NCBI RefSeq assembly: GCF_029873635.1
Contig: NC_080423.1
Location: forward strand, 94,482,191 to 94,546,190
DNA length: 64,000 nucleotides
Reading direction: 5' to 3'
Origin: Malania oleifera
Taxonomy: Eukaryota > Streptophyta > Magnoliopsida > Santalales > Ximeniaceae
Below the pieces are notes generated by a model. It was not told the DNA's origin and made no database searches. It saw only the letters and a list, made by a program, of their open reading frames with translations. Made by a program: the position numbers and the translations under genes. Numbering within the stretch: position 1 is the first letter of the stretch; each line of letters begins with the position of its first letter. Positions 43,201 to 52,102 of this stretch are shown one piece after another.

Positions 43201-44439
43201 CGCCGCCTTCCGATTTTGAAAAGATATTATTTTTGCATGCCTTTAACGCTCATTTGCTGGCTATGTGTGTATCTTTACAGCACCTCCAAAAGAAAACCAC
43301 AAGAAAGCTCCAAAAAAATTATTTTTCCAAAAAAAATGGTGTGTAATCCGGCCTCCCTTGTGTCTCACCAAGAAAAATAGTCCTTTTTTTCCTCTCCTGT
43401 GGTGCGGCCTCCTTCAGCTCCAGCGCACGCTGCCTCTCAACCCCCGGCTCCTTCCCCTCTCTGGCGCACAACCTCCCTCAAGAAACCCTCCTAGGAAGAT
43501 GTCTCCTTTTTTACTTTCCTTTTCTTTTCTTTTCTTTCTTTCTTTCCTTTCTTTTCCTTTCTTTCTTTCTTTCCTTTGTGTCCCAGCGCCTCACCCAGCG
43601 CATGATGACCCGGCTGCATGGCCGGGTCACATCTCACCTTTCTTTTATTTTTATTTATTTTTATTATTTTTTTCTTTTATTTTTTCAAAGGTACACGGTT
43701 TGCCCTCTTTCTTCAAGTCTGATTTCAACCCTTCTACAGCCCTTAACTCTCAAAACTCGAAACATGAAAGTTGTAGATCTATTTCTCATATTTTCCTAGA
43801 ATTTTGAATCGTCTCGATCGGAGCTCTGACGAGAAAGTTACACCCAGATTACGAAGAATTATCTAAATAGTCCACAAAAAGGCGTATGGTAACTTTACTT
43901 CTGATTTCGACCTTGGTGCAACCAGTATTTCGCAAAAAGCAAAGCATAAAAATTGTAAAGCATTTTCTTATCTTTCTACGACATCTTGAATCATCTGAAT
44001 CGGAGGTCGGATGAGAGAGTTACGCACCAATTAGAAAGTACCATCGGTTTTTAGCTTCCAACAGTTGTTTTGTAATAAAAAAAAAACACCAAAATTTCAT
44101 ACATTACTCAATAAAACCAAAATTTTATAAATAGAACACAATGTTAGAATATTGAGAATAATTAGACATTTAAATAAAAAAAATATAATTCGCAATGCAT
44201 GAATTAAAACATCTAATTACGCAATTTAAGCGCATAATTATTCCTTTATTGCTTTATTGTGCATGTTTGGTTAAATTTATATTGTAGTTTAAATTCCATC
44301 GTATATTTACATTGATTTATTTTATATGCACTAGATTAACCTTAGGCTTGTGTAATACTGCTGTTAGTGGATTGACCTAGGGAATAATTTTTTTAAATAC
44401 CAATTCACTCCTCTCTTGGGATTGCACCACAACTAACAT
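40220..44439 (+). mobile_element. Sirevirus-like Copia, 3' terminal part with LTR
   Basis: A purine tract AAAAAGGGGGAG occurs at about 40264-40276 and again, as AAAAAAGGGGAG, just before an LTR starting TGTTGACTC (40497). Repeated purine tracts before the 3' LTR are a feature of Sireviruses. The LTR's 3' part has CAATTCACTCCTCTCTTGGG (about 44401), a hallmark of Sirevirus LTR ends. The LTR is split by another LTR (42363-44211). No gag-pol is present; the 5' part is lost. Confidence 0.6.
42363..44211 (+). mobile_element. Solo LTR (Gypsy/Tat-like) inside the Sirevirus LTR
   Basis: It begins TGTCATCTCC and ends AATTAAAACA. It is flanked by TCTAG (42358-42362) and TCTAA (44212-44216), a one-mismatch 5-bp target duplication. 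The 5' part has GCAAACTGCAAGTGCATAG and AGTATCGTCCTTAGGGATTG, typical of Gypsy/Tat LTR starts. The block GTTGTAGATCTATTTCTCAT then ATCGGAG and GAGAAAGTTAC is present twice in diverged form (about 43770-43850 and 43945-44030). A pyrimidine tract of TTTCTTTCTTTCC type fills 43500-43580. The 180-codon frame at 43265-43807 is a low-complexity by-product. Confidence 0.65.
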
Positions 44440-44444
44440 AAAAT

Positions 44445-44963
44445 AATAACAAATATATTAATAAATAGAAAACTCAGATATTACAGTTGTATTTTAAACT
44501 ATATAGATGTGAGTTGTACTGTATATTGTTTTACTAGCTAACTCAGTTTCAAATATTTATCAGTATAATATTTATGTAAGCTTAGTTGTTACACACTAGT
44601 GATAGCATATTTTGTCTTACGGAGAATTATCTCATCCCAGTGATTTAACATTTTTTAGGTGATCCAGTTAGACAAGCAGATTAGACTCGCAAATAGAGAG
44701 GTCTTTTGCACTGCCCTTTTTGTAGGGTAAGTGTTTTCAAGGTGATACGTTTTGGGTAGATCTTGGTTTTTGATAGATGTTACTAGGAGATATGTATTGT
44801 ATGTACATTTTGGGGAAATATAGAATTCTGGTATTGTAAATATTGATTGTACAGTTTCTATGTTTTTCGCTGCATAAGAGTATTTCAGTAGATATTACAA
44901 TGACATCAGAGTAAAATATTTATATATTTGGAAAAAAAATGTATGAATTTTTGGGTCGTTACA
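44445..44963 (+). mobile_element. 3' part of a second Gypsy-type LTR
   Basis: It ends GGGTCGTTACA at 44963 and contains a diverged version of the TTACACACT and TATCTCATCCCAG block seen in the LTR at 38050, so it is a separate, related LTR. Its right end lies exactly at the break in the pararetroviral coat-protein region. Confidence 0.55.
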
Positions 44964-45850
44964 TCGACAACTTTGTTTTCCTTTTATACCTTTTATAAGG
45001 TTTTGGTTTTGATGATTTTAAGCTTTTTCTCTTTGACTTTTTATGACTATACTGGGGCAGTCTTTCAAAACCAAATTGTTCGCACCAATTACCTATCTTT
45101 TTTCTTTTGGTCAATCGTTGTTTTTTGAGAAGATTCTTGAATCTCAGGTTATTACATACGTCTATACCTATCAGATTTATAACATGTACAATTTCATCAT
45201 AAGTCCATTTGCCTAAATCCATGTGGTTATAAGTGTCTACATTTTTGTATTCGGCCATCTTTTTCCTAACTATATTAGCAAATAAAGTAGGCAATCCATT
45301 GATAAATTTATCTTTCAAATATTTTGCATCAGAATCTTCCTTTAAAATGACTCTTGTTAAAAAGGTATCCTTATAATATCTAAAATTAGATAATTTTCTA
45401 CACCAGAGATTTTGAAGGAATTCAACTTGTCTTTCTTCAAAGAAGGAAGGAATCCCCACAACAATGTAACATAATCGACAGAGTGAGAGCAGTTATTCCT
45501 GCATATTCAGCTTGTCCATACTCATTAAAAACTACTCCTCCATTTTCATCCATTTTTTGAGAAAAAATTATGTCATGTTTTTGTTCATTAGTCATATAAT
45601 TGAATCACTAAGAATGTAATTGTCCTTCAAATCCTATTACAAGGGTTTTAATTGCTTCTAGAATTGTTTGCTTTTGTATTAAAACATAATTATGTCCTAC
45701 CATAAACATTTGTCTGCAAACATTGACAATTTGATGCTCAGGTAATCCATCTATATTCCACCAGTAGCACATGTTACCTGAATATCCCTTATATGGAATA
45801 GGTTCTTCATATTGTAGGTCTGGAGGAGATGGTCTAGAATAATAGTTTTT
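44964..45850 (-). pseudogene. Pararetroviral coat-protein region, truncated
   Basis: The upstream part (about 45850-45600) reads SRPSPPDLQYEE and then CYWWNIDGLPEHQI in pieces. The 166-codon open part (45459 down) holds WCRKLSNFRYYKDTFLTRV, KFINGLPTLFANIVRKKM and a Lys/Arg-rich tail. This matches the coat protein of plant pararetroviruses, which packages the DNA genome. The zinc knuckle expected after the basic tail is missing: sequence switches to LTR at 44963. An acidic, coiled-coil-like stretch precedes it near 46.0-46.1 kb. Confidence 0.75.
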
Positions 45851-47127
45851 TGTTTGGGATATTGGTATTGTATTTAGATCTATCTAGTAGTAAATCCTAT
45901 TGGATTAAAGGATGTATTTTCAAATTGTTTTTCATGATCATAAAAATCCTTCCAAAAATGACTCAAGATTAGAATATTCTGAGGTTGCTTCTAAATCACT
46001 AACTTGTTCATCTAAAGTGTTGATTTGTTTTGAAGAAGATGCTTTAATTTGTTCTTCTACTTCCATTTTCATATTTTGAATTTCTTCTTCCACTTATATT
46101 TTGGCTTTGTTTCTTTTTTTGCCTTGGCTAATTTTTCAACTATTTCATTAAGAATATCATCATTATCACTAAAGCATCCTTTGAGATACAAAGGGTCAGG
46201 AAAATTATATTTCTTCTTTAATTTTTTTTCATGGACAAGTGGTTTTATTTTTTATTTCCCTTTATCTTTTTTATTTTTCCCAAAGATTGACTCTGACATT
46301 GAAAAAGTGGCCGAGCTTGGGAAACTTGAGGGTGGCTAGTATTTTTTATCCTTTGGATTTGGAGCAGTCATTCTTAAGGAAGGTATGGTTGCTAGTTGCT
46401 CTAAACGTATTTCTACTCTATCAAATTGTTCTCCTATTGTAGTGAGATAGTCATTTGAGAAATTGTTTTGTTTTACAAGTATCTCCATTTGTTGTTGAGT
46501 AGCGCTGATATTTTTGGATTTTCAAATTCAGTTTTTACAAAAGGTACACCTTCTACTTCATTATTCCTGTATTTAAAATAAATTTTCTCTGGTGGAGGAT
46601 GGATATTATTCACCATTCCGGTTACCGTTTCGTAAGTCTCTTTTGGTTGATCAATAACGTCGCAAATTTTCTTCCTGTTGCAAAACCATTCAAAGAATCT
46701 AAGATTTTATTTTCTATTAATCATTTCATCACACCATTCACAGTTGTATTTTTCAATATTTTTTTGTAGAGTATTTTTGAAAGAATTGTTTTCTTAAAGT
46801 TTCATTTTTGTTTGAGCAGAAATCCTTGTTTAATCTTTTCTTATCAATTAAAAAGGTATCTTGTTCTATAATATTTATTTCATACATCTGAGATTTAGCT
46901 GGAGATGCGAAATTTTGTTCTTTAAAGACTGGTTGAGCTACTTGATTTTCTATTCTTCTTCATTTTATTTGTTCAGATATATCCTGTTTAGATGAGGAGT
47001 TCGAAAGGCGAGATTGTTCAAACTCATAAGTCATTCTTTTGGGCACAGAGTAAGACCTTGTTATACTAAGGGAAGGTTGTGCTGTTTGAAAATCATCTAT
47101 CGATACAACATCTGAAAGTCTATTGTT

Positions 47128-47361
47128 TCATTGGAATGTAATTCTTAAATCCCCGTCATTGTATTCAATAAATCCTCCGAAATGACTGCTTAGGACTCTT
47201 AATCTTGGAGCATAAACTTTTGATTTAAGCCATTGATCTGGGGGGTCAATTTCCTCCCAATGTAAAACTCTTGGAACCATTGTATTGCTTCGATCAAAGC
47301 ATATTGTTTGTCTTGGAGGTACATTTGGAGGAAGAAATGATGGAATTATTCCTGAAGTCAT
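47128..47361 (-). pseudogene. Pararetroviral linker between movement and coat proteins
   Basis: The 77-codon piece contains MVPRVLHWEEIDPPDQWLK and then YNDGDLRITFQ. A segment of this kind sits between movement-protein and coat-protein domains in several endogenous caulimovirids; its function is unknown to me. It is bounded by stops. Confidence 0.6.
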
Positions 47362-47942
47362 TATTCTGTAATGGATTCAGAAAATTAATTTATATGGCGA
47401 AGAGTCATGGCGGAAATTGCAATTGTGAGTTTGAATGTATATTATTAAACATTTTTTTGAATATATATTACTAAATATTTTTCTTTACGATCATCAACAT
47501 TTATTTCTATTGTAAAGTTGGGACAGCACATAAAATATATTGGTCCATTTGTTAAAGATGTTTCTACCATTTCAATTATAGATTGTTTGTAATTCGAAAT
47601 TTGATCATCTTTTAAAACTAGAAGGAGAGAGTTGTTAAGTCCAGTTTTTACCAGTGGTTTGTGTCCTATTTGAACACAACCAATACGTAGATCATTAAAT
47701 CCTAGTTTAGTATAATTTTTTAGAATCTTTTTAGATAGAAGATTTTTAGAATATGTTTTATCTACAAACTTAACATTAATTTCTTTTATTTTTTGGCTAA
47801 TTTTTGATTTAAAATCTAACAATTTTCCCTTTTTGTATATTGTTTCCTTGTTAAATTCAGGTAGTTTCCAATTTGCTAACTCTTTATCATCCCAACATGT
47901 CTCATGACTTTTAATTGATTTACTAGCTTCACTCCCTTGCAT
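47340..47942 (-). pseudogene. Pararetroviral movement-protein region (30K superfamily), broken
   Basis: Movement proteins of this group enlarge plasmodesmata to let virus pass between cells. An open piece of 165 codons (47942-47445) carries LGFNDLRIGCVQIGHKPLV and, about 50 residues later, NGPIYFMCCPNFTIEI, both in the pattern of caulimovirid movement proteins. A stop ends the piece; the C-terminal remainder is visible in another frame near 47420-47340. The first Met at 47942 follows a run without ATG; the original start is uncertain. Confidence 0.8.
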
Positions 47943-48117
47943 ACTACTAGCACCTTAGCCACTAGCCATAAAGAGATCAAAATTAATTATTTTTATTCTG
48001 CAATTCCTTAGGTTATCCTAGACTTATCGTCCTCCAAAATCATCAAAATGGGACTTACTACCTAACCTTAGAATCTCTAGGTCTAAAAATAACCAATCCT
48101 AATTTCCTTAAAATTTT

Positions 48118-48130
48118 GACCCTGATACCA
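48118..48130 (-). other. Primer-binding-site-like sequence of the pararetrovirus
   Basis: The minus strand reads TGGTATCAGGGTC. Caulimoviruses start minus-strand DNA synthesis from initiator tRNA-Met at a TGGTATCAGAGC-type site in the leader. The first nine bases match, and the site lies about 180 nt upstream of the movement-protein region in the correct orientation. Confidence 0.6.
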
Positions 48131-48134
48131 TTCT

Positions 48135-48700
48135 TATCCAGGAAGATGAATAGTGTAAAACAATTAAATAGTGCGAGTACATGATTAAAGTAATTAAAAA
48201 TAACTATGAGTGCGTAAAATAATAATGCAACGGAAATTAAAAACAACAATACTTTTATTAGATAAAATACAAATTATAACTTATAAATTGTTCAGAATAT
48301 TTTAAGATGACCGGAAAACTGGATACATTGGTTGTTGTAATTTTTTTTTTTTGGTTAGCAAGAAAATTAATGCAAAATTTCCAAGAACATAATGGAGCCT
48401 AGGCAATCTTGTTAATTAGTGAGAGCATTGACAAGGAAGGGATTTGTTAATATGATGTGGGTTTAATTTTAGGTTGGATTTTGAAAAAAGGAGTGGAGTG
48501 GGTGGAGACCCAGCTCAGTGTGCGGTGGGCACGTGGTCCAAAGTTCAAAGTCCACTTTCCTTCATTCACCAACACCTTTCCTTTCATTTGCTTGAATGTG
48601 TTTTGGCACTTTTTGGTCAAAAGATCATTAAAGTATTAACAGGACTTGAATGGGTTTAGGTCTACTAGAAGTGGAATCTCACTTCTTGAATTCTTACATT
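48135..48700. other. Region upstream of the pararetroviral leader, boundary uncertain
   Basis: AT-rich DNA in which the virus-host junction should lie. No open frame or known repeat is convincing. A T-run at about 48340-48352 may be part of an old insertion border. Confidence 0.4.
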
Positions 48701-48705
48701 CTTAG

Positions 48706-48708
<3 letters not shown>

Positions 48709-48776
<68 letters not shown>
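48709..48776. repeat. Compound microsatellite (CA)n(TA)n
   Basis: About 16 CA units are followed by about 17 TA units. The apparent small protein across it is low-complexity. Confidence 0.95.
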
Positions 48777-48779
<3 letters not shown>

Positions 48780-50046
48780 GGGAATAAGAATTAATCTTGT
48801 TGCATACCATATGATGATCATTTTTTTACTATTTGAAAACTCGGAATTTGGATAATGTATTTTAATTTTCGTATGATTTTTAATAAAATACAATACAAAT
48901 TATATTGAAATTTATTCAAATTCATGCAAGTCTAAATTCATTGTTAAAATTCGTACTCCACACACAACCATAATAATTTTTTTTTTTGTTATTGTACAAT
49001 TTATAAACTTGATATTATTAATCAAAATATATTGATGTACAATAACTACGTTTTAAAAAAATTATCACGGTAAAAATTAAAAAAAAATATTGACCCAAAA
49101 TTAGTATGATAACTAGTAGAACTGACCCACACTTTGTGACGGGCATACATATGTATTTCGATAATTAGTTTTGATAATAATATCATAATTTAACACATTA
49201 TTTTTTTTTATTTGTTCAACATAATTGACAAATATTATATGCATATTATAAAATGTATAAAAATTGCACGCAATACATAAAACTTTAAAAGTATTATGAT
49301 CATGTATATATGATATAAATTTATTTGTGATTGATTAATTTAAATGTAAAATTAATTTAGAAAACTAAAATACAGATATATATAATAATAATATTGAATG
49401 GAGATTTAAAATATAAAATTTGACTAATATTTCAATACTTTATTTTATAACATATGGAAAGATGAACATTTATTAAATTACACGTGTTTATGTATTTATA
49501 TATAAATATATATTATTTATAATTATAATATTTTGATTTTGGAACCTTCTGGTGGAAAGTAGGTGAGAAAACAATCATTTATTCTAATTTTAATGTATAT
49601 AGTATATGTAAACAGAAATGTAACACGGTATAAATATTTGTATATTTTTGAATAGCTTTAATTAAAATTAATTTTATAATTTAAGTGGAGAAAAATTACA
49701 TTGTATTGTATATATTATATTGAATATTTTAAAAATAATTCCAATTATTAATGCTAATTTTAATGTATATAATGTATGTAAATATAAATGTAACATATAT
49801 ATTTTTGAATAATATAAGATTGATTTTATACTTTTAGTAGATGTAAATATAAACCAATAATAAAGAATGTAGAAACTAATAATTTAAATTAAGTTTATAA
49901 TGTAAATGTATTGATAAAGATAGTGACACAAGTTTGTTAAGTTGGGATCATTTTTTTAAAAATTATTTACTAAAATTCATTCATGTTTATATTTGTAAAT
50001 TTTGTCTATGAAATAAATAAATAAATAATGGAATCATTGTATAGAG
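48777..50046. other. AT-rich intergenic DNA, no gene seen
   Basis: Very AT-rich sequence. TAATTTTAATGTATATA-like segments recur near 49590 and 49755 (followed by GTATGTAAA), suggesting an old internal duplication. No coding or RNA gene was recognised. Confidence 0.5.
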
Positions 50047-50552
50047 TAGGGGTGTGCAAATGGTCAGTTTGACCAAATTCAGTTAATTAATCAAATTAAC
50101 TGAACTTTTCGGTTAACACTAATCCCTAACCGAACCGACCGAATTAGTTGTTGTAATTGAACCGTACTCGACTGAATCAAATTTTCAGGTAATTCAGTTA
50201 ACCGAATAAATTTAAAATTAATTATAAAAATAAAATATGATTGCAAATTTTGTTTCTAATTTACCAATTTAAGCTTAATTAATAAAACGATTTATTGATA
50301 AAAGAGATATTTTAAGATTATATATTAATATTACTCATTTATATTTAATTATTAATTAATTAGTAATTTGGGTAGTTTAGTTAACCGAATTAAAAATTCT
50401 CCATACCCGAACCGAAAATTGAATACTTGAATTTATCCAAATCTCAAACCGAACCAAACCAAACCAAATCTATATATTAACCGAACCGATCCGGCTGAAC
50501 TTGGTCGTTTAATTTGATTAATTCTGTTAAACCCAAATTATGCTCACTCTTA
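50047..50552. mobile_element. hAT-type MITE (non-coding)
   Basis: The left end TAGGGGTGTGCAAATGG and the right end TGCTCACTCTTA are an imperfect inverted pair, as in many plant hAT MITEs. The interior has multiple GGTTAACCGAA and AACCGAACCGACC motifs. An 8-bp target duplication was not evident. The right end is included in a tandem duplication. Confidence 0.5.
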
Positions 50553-50553
50553 T

Positions 50554-50622
<69 letters not shown>

Positions 50623-50701
50623 TGAAGTTTAATAAATAAATTTTGAACTCAGTCGTTTAATTTGATTAATTCTGTTAAACCCAAATTATGCTCACTCTTA
50701 T

Positions 50702-50741
<40 letters not shown>

Positions 50742-50764
50742 ATGAAGTTTAATAAATAAATTTT
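50496..50764. repeat. Tandem duplication including MITE end and (TA)n(GA)n
   Basis: Unit 1 (50496-50643) and unit 2 (50644-50764) share TGAACT, CGTTTAATTTGATTAATTC, CCCAAATTATGCTCACTC, a TA run, a GA run and AATGAAGTTTAATAAATAAA. They differ mainly in microsatellite length. Confidence 0.9.
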
Positions 50765-51824
50765 AAAAAGCCTGGGGCCAAAGAGAGAGAAAGAAATTTA
50801 AAAATAAATTGAAAATAATTAAAGAAAGTTAGTGGAGGTTGTGTGGACCCTCAACCTTTGTTGGGAGAGAGAAGAGGAAAAACAAGGGGTTGCATGGCCT
50901 CAATGTGAGAGAGTGGATGAGAGAAAAATGATAGTCGCAAAATAAAATAAAGAATTTAAATAAAAAAGGTAAAATAATTTCAATTCTCATACAAATCTCA
51001 AAAAATCTAAAAATAAACTAGCATTTTTTATAATCCTTTGTAAAAAATAAAATTTGCATAATTAAACAAACGTCAGGTTTTTTCATAACGTATGCGAGCT
51101 TAAATTGGATCTTTGCTAAAATATAGTAATTCTAGTCTCCGAAGATCTAAAAAATGAGATGGTATTTTTGTAAATATTCATGAATCTCTCGCAATTCTCT
51201 ATTAATAATTTTGGGATATTATGAGTTCTAAAAAGCACAAGTAGAGAGAATATTTTATTAAATAAAAAAATAAAAAACTCAAAATCATGACATCGACGCT
51301 CACCTTTCATAGCTAGAATATATATATAATAATATATAATATAAATAAATTTTATGTATGTGTTTCTTCTATGGATAGGGTCATTATTGCCATCAAAGAC
51401 AAATGACTCTCTCTGTGTTAGCATTCGTACGAGCCTAAAATGGACCCTTCGAAAGACCTATCACTCCCAATTCAATTGAATGTCGTTTCAAGTGTGTTCG
51501 CGTTGCGTATTGGGCTCTCTAACCTTCAAAATTTCAAACCATTTTGACAATTTTTTCTTGGAAAACAAAACCCCCAATTTGACACGGTCACACGGACAAA
51601 AGATAACACCTTCCAGTCTTCGCCGCAGTCTTACTCCTTCCTTTGGCCGGCATTTACTTCTTTCCCCGCGCATCTCATCCTCTCTTTCTTCTTCTGCAAT
51701 CGCAATGGCGGGTTTGGGACGATTGGGCGAAAGCAGGAGCGCACGTGGGCGGTCGGTTTCTCTCTAATTGAGGTAGTTGTGTGCGTGTGGTGTGTGGGCG
51801 GAGCAGAAGCAGAAGCAGAAGTGA
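50765..51824. other. Upstream region and 5' UTR of the MED33-like gene
   Basis: AT-rich until about 51430, then GC- and CT-rich (51560-51820), as expected of a plant promoter-UTR transition. The transcription start was not assigned. Small frames here (51480-51767) are not considered genes. Confidence 0.45.
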
Positions 51825-52102
51825 ATGGCGAGTGAGGCGTTGAGGCAATTGGAGCAGAGAGTGATGGAGACGCTCAAAGGGTGTCAAGAGCGAAGGGAGC
51901 CGCCATTGGTATGGACCCTTGAAGTCTCCAGGTGTTTGGGGATTGCGGGGTTGGGGTTGCCCAGTCCCGAGCTAGCGGAGGTGCTCGTCTCCAACCTCTG
52001 TTTCGCCAACACCAACAACCCCTCTCTCTGGAAGTTCCTGGACCAAGCCCTCTCCTCCCGCATCGTCTCTTCCCTTCATGTCCTCTCCCTCCTTTCTTCC
52101 AG
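51825..52102 (+). CDS. MED33: Mediator subunit 33 (MED33/REF4)-like, exon 1
   Basis: MED33A/B (REF4/RFR1) are plant Mediator tail subunits of about 1300 residues that repress phenylpropanoid genes. ATG 51825 has a good context (GTGAATGGCG). The exon encodes 92 residues plus two bases: MASEALRQLEQRV, PPLVWTLEVSRCLGIAGLGL, PSPELAEVLVSNLC, and SLWKFLDQALSSRIVSSLHV. The pattern PLVW then LPS-ELA-LVS-C and WKFL-AL matches the MED33 N terminus. It ends TCCAG|GTTCTT, and AG joins with G of exon 2 as Arg. The sequence is more diverged than the MED33A/B pair I recall, so it may be a separate paralogue. Confidence 0.78.

Larger units (their letters stand above)
44964..48134 (-). mobile_element. Endogenous pararetrovirus fragment (Caulimoviridae), degraded
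   Basis: On the minus strand the order is: primer-site-like sequence (48118-48130), leader, movement-protein region (47942-47340), linker (to about 47128), a Glu/Lys-rich region and a coat-protein-like region (about 45850-44964). This is the gene order of the first half of plant pararetroviral genomes. The fragment is cut at 44963/44964 by a Gypsy LTR just after the basic tail of the coat protein. No protease, reverse transcriptase or RNase H follows. Stops and frame changes occur throughout, so it is an old, defective integration. Assignment is by motif recall; the genus is not determined. Confidence 0.8.

Noticed and set aside
43265..43807. 180-codon plus-strand frame rich in Phe, Leu and Ser
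   Set aside because: Driven by TTTCTTTCC pyrimidine tracts inside a solo LTR; no domain, and part of it overlaps a duplicated LTR block.
48702..48893. 63-codon frame with YIYIYI and CVCVCV
   Set aside because: Translation of the (CA)n(TA)n microsatellite.
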